Source of the DNA: Christensenellaceae bacterium
Lineage (GTDB): Bacteria > Bacillota > Clostridia > Christensenellales > DTU072
Assembly: GCA_031260775.1 (NCBI GenBank)
Contig: JAISKW010000114.1
Span: 1-12,820, forward strand
Length of the DNA: 12,820 bases
Reading direction: 5' to 3'
In this document: positions 7,501 through 12,820 of the stretch, piece by piece
Position numbering within the stretch: position 1 is the first letter of the stretch
How the letters are laid out: every line of letters begins with the position of its first letter
The notes under the pieces: model-generated
Told to the model about the DNA's origin: nothing
Database searches by the model: none
Seen by the model: the letters and a program-made list of their open reading frames with translations, nothing else
Position numbers and translations under genes: made by a program

Positions 7501-8392
7501 AGCATCGGACAGCTATTTTTTGGCGGCTCTCGAGACGGAGGGGAGGATAATATATTCGAAATATACCGATTCGTCCGAGGCGTATACCGAGGGAGACGAG
7601 AGGAAATTAGCCTATAACGACGAGATAATCGTATCGGAGTATATATACTATTCGGTTTTCAAAAAGGAGTTTGACCCACTTGGGGAAATACGGTACTTCG
7701 ACGGAAAAAAGGTAGTGGGCATTGCCGTAGCGGACGATACGTCGCCTTATAATTTTATGCGGCCCGCCGGGGTAATCATCGCGCCGCGTATATGGCTTTA
7801 CGAGCATGCCGAGGCAAGCGCAAGAATCGGTATGCGGTTTAAGCTCGAAGGGAAAACGGACAGCGTTCGGCTTTACGATTTCGTCACGGATAATGGTTTG
7901 ACCGTCGTCACGCCCTTGACGGCGGTGTTCAGAACTGCGGAGCCGATGTTCGACATTATTCAGCGCGTGGCGGTGATAATTCTCGTGCTTACCGTGCTGA
8001 TGACGGCGGCGTTCGTAGTGTTGTTGGTTTTGAATTACTACAAAAAGGACAAGACAAATTTTGCGGTTTTCCGCTCGTTCGGCGCGAATAACAGCGTGGT
8101 AATACGCATTTCGCTTGTCAAGGTTCTAATATTGGGGTTGTGCTCCGCCGCTCTTTCATTGATTATTCTTGAGGCGTTATTTGCCATTTTTGAGAGGATT
8201 CTCATATTGAATTTAATCGAAAGCGCGAGCGAATATGCGTTTCTTTTAGAGAGCATAACCGTTTTTTATCAAACCTTGCCGCCGTATCTGATAGCTCCCT
8301 TGGGAGCGTTTGCCGTCGCGATTGTAACCACAATAATAAGTACCGTCAGCTTCAATACAAAATCCGTCAGGGAGCTTCTGCAAGACAAATAG
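4595..8392 (+). CDS. Fused ABC exporter, ATPase plus FtsX/MacB-type permease with giant ectodomain
   Basis: This is a 1265-residue half-transporter expected to dimerise in the cell membrane. Residues 1-225 are an ABC ATPase of the MacB/LolD type: Walker A GESGSGKST (39-47), Q-loop Gln89, signature LSGGEKQR (148-155), Walker B ILFADE (168-173) and H-loop His204. Residues about 226-390 form a long cytoplasmic linker, Ser/Glu-rich near 300-350. TM1 is about 396-418. Residues about 419-1124 lie outside. TM2 (about 1125-1147), TM3 (about 1174-1200) and TM4 (about 1231-1251) match an FtsX domain, with the cytoplasmic FRSFGA motif typical after TM2. MacB has the same order but an ectodomain of only about 200-250 residues. 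Such proteins export or extract peptides, antibiotics or lipoproteins, or transmit force across the membrane; the substrate here is unknown. There is no partner membrane-fusion protein nearby, as expected for a one-membrane cell. The ATG has no clear Shine-Dalgarno sequence (GAAAAAACTA precedes it), but the NBD alignment supports this start. Confidence 0.9.
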   Translation: MLEAKNITKTYSGALTVALGGKEPINLSFSERGFVLLLGESGSGKSTLLNVLSGADAATTGEVSYNGVILDTLDKRTEFAGRHCASLYQGVNLVSYLTAYENVLSPLLIDPRRVPHKSFFNEKEKLAAETNLGVLGLLAKKNEFPTTLSGGEKQRVAFARALIKKPQILFADEPTGKLDGANSERIFREIKSYSETGLAIVVTHDIVLAEKYADRIIVIRGGQIVSDRSKNPQYKEFELQNNELLLTSGVALNGAIAKVINENKGCPVAVIDAERFVDTCTVAEPETNLFTFIGGAEEGKREYFISAEESAEFEKTASAMSGEESDPSYCLSPERRQESADESEEIALSDSEFGIAGFGSGFYGKSTPTSAAGKPLSAKTSMFFAVKHLLDSKPQFALSIIASALAIALVGLVLILLFSTPEGSEKRNFASETHSAISVYGSAANAVPSIKLYPSLSDYTVISDETAAAFEEEFGSEHIDLYRLSSMSLPPTLSTGIFEIFGIYELESERDFAAFDMSLMHDFNDVPNVLFPLHLDYNVLAHEIYKEFPSAESAILCEVLKNYADWKENDANLLPYSTDLLSPEIIKEAEGIVFFDGLTTYGQFFERQKRLDEALAFEQYGMSLRRILSTHSFEAPLAMPLTSLSRIYPDNSVLYALSEEFPDAVLQDFLLYIDFNEDHPNTFSDEEAYSYLINTYDPDHYLSTLFGNIHSFKEAFANLERLATQGASFFDEQRLLSLLKSYVPRVFPSTKIEEATTLNQAIDFLFDSKYFRNTSFVTGFSAIKKLFGIKDNFALLALLQSWSEENKTITFKNTFAQATAPDGKHEVMVTDLLMFTVAKNISGYLNTYFGIEIPTEKRELREFLNSGYEGVFAEYFNVGETLIGGSVRISGIIETGYKQKQFDLLWDSGFFADGEMNFSTLAANDENNTFIENVMNVFPMLYSSKGYSETALTDSFLKKVAGFEVCDVRASDSYFLAALETEGRIIYSKYTDSSEAYTEGDERKLAYNDEIIVSEYIYYSVFKKEFDPLGEIRYFDGKKVVGIAVADDTSPYNFMRPAGVIIAPRIWLYEHAEASARIGMRFKLEGKTDSVRLYDFVTDNGLTVVTPLTAVFRTAEPMFDIIQRVAVIILVLTVLMTAAFVVLLVLNYYKKDKTNFAVFRSFGANNSVVIRISLVKVLILGLCSAALSLIILEALFAIFERILILNLIESASEYAFLLESITVFYQTLPPYLIAPLGAFAVAIVTTIISTVSFNTKSVRELLQDK

Positions 8393-8417
8393 TAAAAGCT
8401 CATAAAATTACTACGGC

Positions 8418-8446
8418 AAACCCGCACACTGTGCAAGTGCGGGTTT
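8418..8446 (+). other. Perfect 10-bp hairpin between the exporter gene and obg
   Basis: AAACCCGCAC (8418-8427) pairs perfectly with GTGCGGGTTT (8437-8446) around a 9-base loop. It lies 26 bases after the exporter stop and 5 bases before the TATAAT upstream of obg. There is no T-run after the stem in either direction beyond the three T's within it, so it is not a standard intrinsic terminator. It may be a weak or factor-assisted terminator for the exporter, or a binding site overlapping the obg promoter. Confidence 0.55.
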
Positions 8447-8451
8447 AGGGG

Positions 8452-8457
8452 TATAAT
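8452..8457 (+). promoter_or_regulatory. Consensus -10 element (TATAAT) just upstream of obg
   Basis: A perfect TATAAT ends 9 bases before the GTG start of obg. Any transcript starting from it would begin around 8463-8465 and have only a few leader bases. No good -35 hexamer sits 16-18 bp upstream; that interval falls in the loop and right arm of the hairpin at 8418-8446. If obg is instead read through from the exporter gene, this hexamer is chance. Confidence 0.35.
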
Positions 8458-8466
8458 AGACATAAG

Positions 8467-9726
8467 GTGTTTTTAGATAAAGCGGTAATATTTTGTAAGG
8501 GCGGAGACGGAGGCGACGGAAAGACCTCTTTTCACCGTGAGAAGTTTGTGCAGTACGGCGGCCCGGACGGCGGCGACGGAGGAAAGGGCGGCGACGTGTA
8601 TTTCGAGGCGGACGAGGGGTTAAATACGCTAATCGATTTCAGATATACGCAAAAATTCATAGCCGAAAGCGGCGGCACCGGCGACCAAAAAAATATGACC
8701 GGCAAAAGCGGCAAGGATATTGTCGTCCGCGTCCCTCCGGGCACGATTATAAAGGACTACGAAACGGGCGGCGTAATCGCCGACGTCGTCAACGGCGACC
8801 GAGTAAAAGTTTTGAGCGGCGGAATCGGCGGCAAAGGCAACGCAAGGTTTGCAACCGCAACCCGACGTGCGCCGAACTTTTCGGAACTCGGGCAAAAAAC
8901 CGAAGAAAGGAAACTCCTTTTAGAGCTAAAAACCATAGCGGATTTGGGTATTGTCGGATTTCCGAGCGTCGGGAAGTCCACACTATTGTCCATAATAAGC
9001 GCGGCAAAACCGAAGATTGCGGCGTACCACTTTACAACGCTTTCGCCGAATTTAGGTGTCGTAAAAGCGAAGAACGGGCTCTCATTCTTGTGCGCGGATA
9101 TCCCGGGGTTAATCGAAGGCGCGAGCGAAGGCGCAGGACTCGGGTTCGAATTTTTGCGGCACATCGAACGTGTTCGGGTAATTTTGCATATCATAGATAT
9201 CAGCGGAAGCGAAGGACGAAGCCCGCTTGCCGACTATATCGCAATCAGGAAGGAGCTTGAAAACTATTCGTTGACGCTTGCGGAACTCCCCGAAGTCATA
9301 GCCTTTAACAAAACCGATATAGATATAAACGTTGAGGAAGCGGAGGAAATAGCGAAGCTTTCGGGCGCAAAGGTCTACGAGATTTCGTGCGCGACAAGAC
9401 AAGGCGTGGACGCATTAATAAACGATATAGCGTCGCTAATCAGCACAATACCAAAGAAACCGCATATAGATTTCGAGCCGTTTTTGTACCCGGGAATCAA
9501 TAAAAACGAGTTTTTCATCGAAAAAACAGAGGAAGGAGTTTTCCATGTCACGGGCGGACTTGCCGAAAATCTTGCGCGGAAAACCGTGCTTGACGATACC
9601 GAAAGCTTCAGATGGTTTCAAGGCGTGCTTAAACAAACGGGAGTTATCAGGGAGTTAGTCAAACAAGGAATAAAAGACGGAGATACGGTGAAGATTTTGG
9701 ATATTGAATTCGACTATTTTGAATAA
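8467..9726 (+). CDS. obg: GTPase Obg (ObgE/CgtA)
   Basis: Obg is a conserved GTPase that associates with the large ribosomal subunit and links ribosome assembly to growth and stress. The 419 residues cover the full family length. The N-terminal Obg fold (about 1-157) is glycine-rich (KGGDGGDGK, GGPDGGDGGKGGD). The G domain shows G1 GFPSVGKST (164-172), switch I FTTLSPNLG (189-197), G3 DIPGLIEGA (211-219), G4 NKTD (281-284) and G5 SCA (307-309). A C-terminal OCT domain (about 345-419) ends in FDYFE. The start is GTG at 8467: FLDKAVIFCKGGDGG aligns with the usual Obg N-terminus. There is no clear Shine-Dalgarno at normal spacing; AGGGG (8447-8451) is 15 bases away. In many bacteria obg follows rplU-rpmA, but here it follows an ABC exporter gene, so the usual ribosomal context is missing. 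Confidence 0.97.
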   Translation: MFLDKAVIFCKGGDGGDGKTSFHREKFVQYGGPDGGDGGKGGDVYFEADEGLNTLIDFRYTQKFIAESGGTGDQKNMTGKSGKDIVVRVPPGTIIKDYETGGVIADVVNGDRVKVLSGGIGGKGNARFATATRRAPNFSELGQKTEERKLLLELKTIADLGIVGFPSVGKSTLLSIISAAKPKIAAYHFTTLSPNLGVVKAKNGLSFLCADIPGLIEGASEGAGLGFEFLRHIERVRVILHIIDISGSEGRSPLADYIAIRKELENYSLTLAELPEVIAFNKTDIDINVEEAEEIAKLSGAKVYEISCATRQGVDALINDIASLISTIPKKPHIDFEPFLYPGINKNEFFIEKTEEGVFHVTGGLAENLARKTVLDDTESFRWFQGVLKQTGVIRELVKQGIKDGDTVKILDIEFDYFE

Positions 9727-9783
9727 CCGCGTGCAGACCGAGAGAGTTCGTATAAGGATCTTAAATATCCGTTTAATAAAAAA

Positions 9784-10677
9784 ATGAAGAAGAAAATATT
9801 AACCTCAGTATTAATCGCCTTTTTCGCCCTATTATCCGCGTTTACCCTTATCGCTTGTTCGGCAAGCGGCAGGGCGGACAACTCCGCGCCGGTGTACAGC
9901 GAGAGCGGCGGAGACGCATTGCCTCCGCAAGATGCCGAGGTCCCCGGAGACGATACGGGGACGGAGTCCTCAACGGTCGTCCGCAAGGTCATTTTTACGG
10001 CGGATGTGACTTATGAAGTGGCGGACGTCGCGGAAGCGGTAAAGCTGCTCCGTTCGAAATTGGATAAAACCGATATGGGCGAGTACGTCGCAAGCAGCAA
10101 GGAAGCGGACGATTATGCATCCTTGACGGTAAAAGTACGCAGCGAAAGACTTGACGAGTTTTTCGAAGGCTTGAACGAAGCGGGGAAAAGAACTTCGTAC
10201 GGACTGAGTTCGGAGGATATCTCAACTACGTATTACAATATCCAATCGCTGATTGACTCTGCCGAAACGGAATTGGCGTTACTTGAGCAATATAAAGCGA
10301 ACGCGAAAAACCAAGAGGAGATGAATTCAATAATCGCGCAAATTGCGGTCGTCAGAACGCGTCTGGAGCTTTATCAGAAGCAAGGCTCCGCGCTCGATGC
10401 AAAAGCCGACTACGCAACGGTTTATGTGTATTTCAATAAAGCCTATGAAGAAGCCCCTACGCCGGAGTTCGGCACGCGTGCGGGGAATGTTTTTTCCGGC
10501 GCGTGGAAGGCCTTGGGCAAGTTTTTTCAAGTTTTAGCAATCGTAATAATAGCCGTGTTCCCGTTCGCGCTTGTTTTCGTGCCGGTCGGAGTCGGAGTGT
10601 TCTTCCTTGTAAAATTTATTAAAAAGCGTAAGAAAGCAAAGCTTGAAACGGAAACAGCCGAAAAAGAAAAAGAATAG
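9784..10677 (+). CDS. DUF4349 domain lipoprotein with C-terminal membrane helix
   Basis: This is a 297-residue envelope protein of the DUF4349 family, whose biochemical function is not established. A signal peptide ends in a lipobox LIAC with Cys25 as the expected lipidated residue. An acidic, Ser/Pro-rich spacer (26-65) follows. The DUF4349 region (about 66-218) begins RKVIFTADVTYEV, has VKVRSERLDEFFEGL and the SSEDISTTYYNIQS motif, then a coiled coil (about 155-200) and a closing beta section. A transmembrane segment (about 247-277) and a Lys/Glu-rich cytoplasmic tail follow, so the domain is held at the outer face by a lipid and a helix. The ATG lies 57 bp after obg with no terminator between, so co-transcription is possible. 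No Shine-Dalgarno is close: AAGGA (9754-9758) is 25 bases upstream, while TTTAAT (9772-9777) ends 6 bases before the ATG. Three 31-bp repeats begin at its stop codon. Confidence 0.85.
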   Translation: MKKKILTSVLIAFFALLSAFTLIACSASGRADNSAPVYSESGGDALPPQDAEVPGDDTGTESSTVVRKVIFTADVTYEVADVAEAVKLLRSKLDKTDMGEYVASSKEADDYASLTVKVRSERLDEFFEGLNEAGKRTSYGLSSEDISTTYYNIQSLIDSAETELALLEQYKANAKNQEEMNSIIAQIAVVRTRLELYQKQGSALDAKADYATVYVYFNKAYEEAPTPEFGTRAGNVFSGAWKALGKFFQVLAIVIIAVFPFALVFVPVGVGVFFLVKFIKKRKKAKLETETAEKEKE

Positions 10678-10769
10678 CGGAATCAAAAAAAGCAGTCAAT
10701 AAGCTTAGCGGAATCAAAAAAAGCAGTCAATAAGATTAGAGGAATCAAAAAAAGCAGTTAATAATCTAA
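10677..10769. repeat. Three tandem copies of a 31-bp repeat
   Basis: Copies lie at 10677-10707, 10708-10738 and 10739-10769. Each has the form G(C/A)GGAATCAAAAAAAGCAGT followed by (C/T)AATAA and a short variable end. Copies 1 and 2 differ at one base, while copy 3 carries several changes. The first base of copy 1 is the last base of the DUF4349 stop codon, so the array is entirely in the 3' untranslated region. There are no spacers between copies, so it is not a CRISPR. It may be a slippage expansion or a set of binding sites. Confidence 0.9.
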
Positions 10770-10796
10770 ACCAAAGGCGTGGTTGGTTTTTGTTTT
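10768..10796 (+). terminator. Weak intrinsic terminator after the DUF4349 gene
   Basis: AAACCAA (10768-10774) pairs with TTGGTTT (10783-10789) around an 8-base loop, followed by TTGTTTT. The T-rich tail and position about 90 bases after the stop codon fit termination on the + strand, but the stem has only two G-C pairs plus A-T pairs and would be weak alone. The longer hairpin just downstream (10801-10836) may assist. Confidence 0.5.
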
Positions 10797-10800
10797 AACT

Positions 10801-10836
10801 TTTTCTTTCGTGCACACGAAGTGTGAAGAAAGAAAA
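10801..10836. other. Long hairpin between the 31-bp and 119-bp repeat arrays
   Basis: TTTTCTTTC (10801-10809) pairs perfectly with GAAAGAAAA (10828-10836). An inner stem CACAC (10813-10817) / GTGTG (10821-10825) closes on a GAA loop, with GTG opposite AA as an internal loop. On the minus strand the same sequence gives a hairpin ending in a short T-rich arm, so it could help stop transcripts from either side. Confidence 0.6.
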
Positions 10837-10838
10837 TG

Positions 10839-11222
10839 TAAAAAAAGAAAAAACAAGAAAGAAGCGTAACGTATAAAGCGCGTAAAAGCGAACAAAGCGC
10901 GTAAAGCCCGCCCGCTCAGCGGGCCGCCCCGCGCGCAGCGGAAAAAGAACAATCACCTAAAAAAAGAAAAAACAAGAAAGAAGAGCAACGCACAAAGCGC
11001 GTAAAAGCGAACAAAGCGCATAAAGCCCGCCCGCTTAGCGGGCCGCCCCGCGCGTAGCGGAAAAGAGCAATCACCTAAAAAAAGAAAAAACAAGAAAGAA
11101 GCGCAACGCACAAAGCGCGTAAAAGCGAACAAAGCGCATAAAGCCTGCCCGCTCAGCGGGCCGCCCCGCGCGTAGCGGAAAAAGAGCAATCACCTCCCGC
11201 GCATAGCGGAAAAAGAGCAATC
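10839..11222. repeat. Tandem repeat of about 119 bp, three full copies plus a remnant
   Basis: Full copies lie at 10839-10957 (119 bp), 10958-11075 (118 bp) and 11076-11194 (119 bp). A remnant at 11196-11222 repeats only the last quarter (CCCGCGCATAGCGG and onward). By eye, copies 1 and 2 are about 92% identical and copies 2 and 3 about 97%. Each unit has an A-rich start, two copies of AAAGCG(C)(G/A)TAAA-like sequence 19 bp apart, a GC hairpin GCCCGC-loop-GCGGGC (first one near 10910-10924) and the end CAATCACC. Unit length is not a multiple of 3. The array fills the gap between the hairpin at 10801 and the stop codon of the lipoprotein gene at 11225. Confidence 0.92.
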
Positions 11223-11224
11223 CC

Positions 11225-11881
11225 TTATAAATAATAATCGGGGAGAGAAACGTCGGAAGAGCCGTCGCTGTATTTTATGTTCGTGATTGAAAAAACGGCG
11301 TTTGGGGTGACGGCAATCGAAAGGATTTCAACGTCGGATTTGGCAAGCGCGGGGGTGAACAGCACAACAAAGTTTTTGGAAGAGGGAGATAAAACGTTCT
11401 CGCGGAAATAGTACTTGCAAGTGACGTCGCCGAGAGTGGTTTTATCGTAGTTTAATTGAAACGAAAGCCCATGTACCCCGTCGGCGACCTTGTCGGAGTG
11501 TGCAAGACGCAGAACAAAAGTGTTGCCGACAGCATAAGCGGAAACGGTCACGGCAGTACCCTTAACGGTGTAAGGGTAGGAAACCGTTTTGCCGCCATAG
11601 GTTACGGTGGCCGTGAACGAGCCTTCGGACACGGTTGAAAATCCGCTGACCGAGTTGCTTGAAAATGTTTTTTCTTCGGCAGTATCGTTGTCGTATTCGA
11701 CAAGAATTTTGATAGGAAAAAGCGTGTCGCCGATGACATACTCGCTTTTTTGCCCGGAAATTAACGTCAAAGAGGCAACGAGCGGAGAGGCTTTTTTGTT
11801 GCACGCGGATAAAGCGAGTATGGAAACGCAGAATATTGCAATCAATGCAATGATGTTCAAAATGCGGATTTTTTTGTTCAA
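11225..11881 (-). CDS. Lipoprotein with Ig-like and possible cohesin-like domains
   Basis: I recognise no specific gene. The 218-residue product starts MNKKIRILN, has a hydrophobic signal core and a lipobox LSAC with Cys27, so it is probably anchored to the outer face of the membrane. Residues about 33-107 (ISGQKSEYVIGDTLFPIKILVEYDN... to YGGKTVSYPYTV) look like a bacterial Ig-like (Big_3-type) domain. Residues about 110-215 (VGNTFVLRLAHSDKVADGVHGLSFQLNYDKTTL... ITNIKYSDGSS) resemble a cohesin or carbohydrate-module beta-sandwich; this second match is tentative. If it is a cohesin, the protein could hold dockerin partners at the surface, but no partner is in view. The start codon is TTG (11879-11881): an in-frame TAA lies 9 bases upstream and no ATG would keep the signal peptide. 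No Shine-Dalgarno precedes it. The gene is flanked by repeat clusters on both sides. Confidence 0.7.
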   Translation of the reverse strand: MNKKIRILNIIALIAIFCVSILALSACNKKASPLVASLTLISGQKSEYVIGDTLFPIKILVEYDNDTAEEKTFSSNSVSGFSTVSEGSFTATVTYGGKTVSYPYTVKGTAVTVSAYAVGNTFVLRLAHSDKVADGVHGLSFQLNYDKTTLGDVTCKYYFRENVLSPSSKNFVVLFTPALAKSDVEILSIAVTPNAVFSITNIKYSDGSSDVSLPDYYL

Positions 11882-11893
11882 ATAAATTTATTT
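11880..11893. promoter_or_regulatory. 14-bp perfect palindrome overlapping the TTG start codon
   Basis: AAATAAATTTATTT is identical to its reverse complement and covers two bases of the lipoprotein's TTG start codon plus the 12 bases before it. It could be an operator, or an AT-rich -10 region for a very short leader (TAAATT on the minus strand). A palindrome this AT-rich can arise by chance. Confidence 0.35.
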
Positions 11894-11899
11894 TTCAGC

Positions 11900-12023
11900 G
11901 CGGTAGTCCGTTCGGTAAATTTCAAGAACTCGCGCGCTTCCGTTGTTTACGACTGAGCGGTAGTCCGTTCGGTAAATTTTAAGAACTCGCGCGCTTCCGT
12001 TGTTTACAGCCGAGCGGAAGTCC
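11900..12023. repeat. 57-bp tandem repeat, two copies plus a diverged start of a third
   Basis: Copy 1 is 11900-11956 and copy 2 is 11957-12013. They differ at one internal base (TTTCAAG versus TTTTAAG) and within the last six bases (GACTGA versus AGCCGA). A third copy begins at 12014 with GCGGAAGTCC, in register, then diverges. The unit holds GCGGTAGTCCGTTCGGTAAA and GAACTCGCGCGCTTCCG. The array lies in the gap between pheA and the lipoprotein gene. Confidence 0.9.
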
Positions 12024-12077
12024 TTGCGCGAGAAGATTGGGGGTGTAAAACACCCCAAACGCAGTTCTCGGGTGCGC
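11986..12077. other. Two mutually exclusive hairpins in the pheA-lipoprotein gap
   Basis: Hairpin A: CTCGCGC (11986-11992) pairs with GCGCGAG (12026-12032), and CTTCCG (11994-11999) with CGGAAG (12015-12020), around a 15-base loop. Hairpin B: GGGGTG (12040-12045) pairs with CACCCC (12051-12056) around TAAAA; outside it, GAGAA (12030-12034) can pair with TTCTC (12065-12069), and GCGC (12026-12029) with GCGC (12074-12077). Hairpin A and the outer stem of B both need GCGCGAG, so they compete. No clear T-run follows either on the minus strand, the direction of both flanking genes. The rest of the 245-bp gap includes an eight-C run (about 12095-12102) and no recognisable gene or tRNA. Confidence 0.5.
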
Positions 12078-12126
12078 TTTGCTTACCACTCGAACCCCCC
12101 CCGATGCTGAGAAGTAATTATTCTAA

Positions 12127-12820
12127 TTATTTCTCCGCATAAGCTCCCAAAAACACGAAAAGCCCCGTGCTGTTGTCAAGCTCCGCAATGAGGTTCAAAA
12201 CCTCGTTTGAGGAGACGTCGCCCTCGAAGTCAAAGTAGAATAAGAACTCAAACGCGGTCTGCGGCATAGGACGGCTTTCAAGCTTTGTGAGGTTTAAGCC
12301 GACGCTTGTAAATTTAGCTAAGACCTTGTTTAGGCTACCCGTTTCGTGCGGAAGGGTCATCATAACGCTGATTTTGTCCGCTTTGTCGTACAGGCGCAAG
12401 TCCTTTGCTATTAGTATGAACCTCGTGTAGTTGCCGGGATTGTCGTTTATGCCCGATTCAAGCGCGGACAAGCCGTAAATTTCGCCGCTTTTTTCCGAAG
12501 CGATAACGGCGAGGTCGGTGCGCCCCGAAAGGACAAGCCGCTGCGCTGCGACGGCAGTGTTTTCGTCGGGGGTAATTTTGCAGTCCTTGAATTTTTTTAG
12601 GTATTCGGCACACTGCGAAAGGGCTTGCTCGTGCGAGGTGATTTCCTTGATGTCGGAGAGCTTCGCGCCTTTGTTGACGAGTAAACAGTGCTTGACGGGC
12701 AGGCGCAAGCTTTTGACGATTCGGAAGTTGTACTTCTTCATGAGGTCGTAAACCGCGTTGACCGAGCCGGCGGTGCTGTTTTCGAGCGGTAGGACACCGT
12801 AAGTGCAAAGCCCCTTTTGA
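12127..12820 (-). CDS. pheA: Prephenate dehydratase (PheA), 5' end cut by the window edge
   Basis: The enzyme converts prephenate to phenylpyruvate in phenylalanine synthesis, in the cytoplasm. About 230 residues are visible. The frame is open to the window edge, reading TYGVLPLENSTAGSVNAVYDLM, a highly conserved stretch of the catalytic domain, before MKKYNFRIV, so the Met at 12739-12741 is internal and not the start. The catalytic NYTRF motif is present (NPGNYTRFILIA). A C-terminal ACT domain follows: PHETGSLNKVL, in place of the usual GAL-type motif, and LESRP, which form the phenylalanine-binding site in the family, so feedback inhibition by phenylalanine is expected. Whether a chorismate mutase domain precedes the catalytic domain cannot be seen. 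The protein ends normally with TAA at 12127-12129. Confidence 0.95.
   Translation of the reverse strand, partial: QKGLCTYGVLPLENSTAGSVNAVYDLMKKYNFRIVKSLRLPVKHCLLVNKGAKLSDIKEITSHEQALSQCAEYLKKFKDCKITPDENTAVAAQRLVLSGRTDLAVIASEKSGEIYGLSALESGINDNPGNYTRFILIAKDLRLYDKADKISVMMTLPHETGSLNKVLAKFTSVGLNLTKLESRPMPQTAFEFLFYFDFEGDVSSNEVLNLIAELDNSTGLFVFLGAYAEK

Noticed and set aside
10758..11189. Two minus-strand reading frames (10758-10952 and 10953-11189) sharing a repeated ARGGPLSG...LFAFTRF peptide
   Set aside because: They lie wholly on the 119-bp repeats. Unit lengths of 118 and 119 bp shift the frame, so the second ORF reads the next unit in a different frame. They also lack credible starts and have a composition set by the DNA repeat.
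10677..12023. CRISPR array
   Set aside because: The 31-, 119- and 57-bp repeats are directly tandem, with no unique spacers and no cas genes.
12085..12105. tRNA-like T-arm (GGTTCGAGT on the minus strand)
   Set aside because: The flanking G run has no complementary stem and no D-arm, anticodon arm or acceptor stem can be built around it.
12739..12741. Met at the start of MKKYNFRIV as the pheA start codon
   Set aside because: The frame stays open upstream and encodes the conserved GVLPLENSTAGSV stretch of prephenate dehydratase, so the gene continues past the window edge.

Overview
The window looks like a piece of the chromosome of an anaerobic Gram-positive bacterium of the Clostridia type, probably uncultured. 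This is inference from protein style: two lipoproteins with Gram-positive-like signal peptides, a DUF4349 protein, a large FtsX/MacB-type ABC exporter, Obg, a C39-like peptidase tail of a kind I associate with Clostridia, and moderate GC content. Nothing in the sequence fixes the species. There are no rRNA or tRNA genes, no CRISPR array, and no transposase or phage gene.

Layout: (1) Positions 1-2631 hold the 3' end of a C39-like peptidase gene (+), convergent with a hybrid sensor histidine kinase carrying two receiver domains (-). (2) Positions 2880-4509 hold a small glutamate-5-kinase-like amino acid kinase (+), convergent with a solitary iolB (-). (3) iolB is divergent from a 1265-residue ABC exporter in which ATPase and permease are fused and about 700 residues lie outside the membrane. 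Their promoters appear to interlock in the 85-bp gap. (4) The + strand continues with obg and a DUF4349 lipoprotein. (5) Positions 10677-11224 carry no gene. They hold three 31-bp tandem repeats, a weak terminator, a long hairpin and three to four copies of a ~119-bp GC-hairpin repeat. (6) The - strand then carries a lipoprotein with Ig-like and cohesin-like regions, a 245-bp gap with 57-bp repeats and two competing hairpins, and the 3' part of pheA (prephenate dehydratase), which runs off the right edge.

The genes do not form one pathway. They look like a mix of housekeeping (obg, pheA), catabolic (iolB) and envelope or signalling genes (kinase, exporter, lipoproteins), mostly singly transcribed. 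I did not find a convincing new multi-gene system. The features most worth a second look are the oversized exporter ectodomain, the repeat clusters flanking the second lipoprotein, and the recurrence of start codons without Shine-Dalgarno sequences, some with a -10-like hexamer just upstream, which hints at leaderless or near-leaderless mRNAs.
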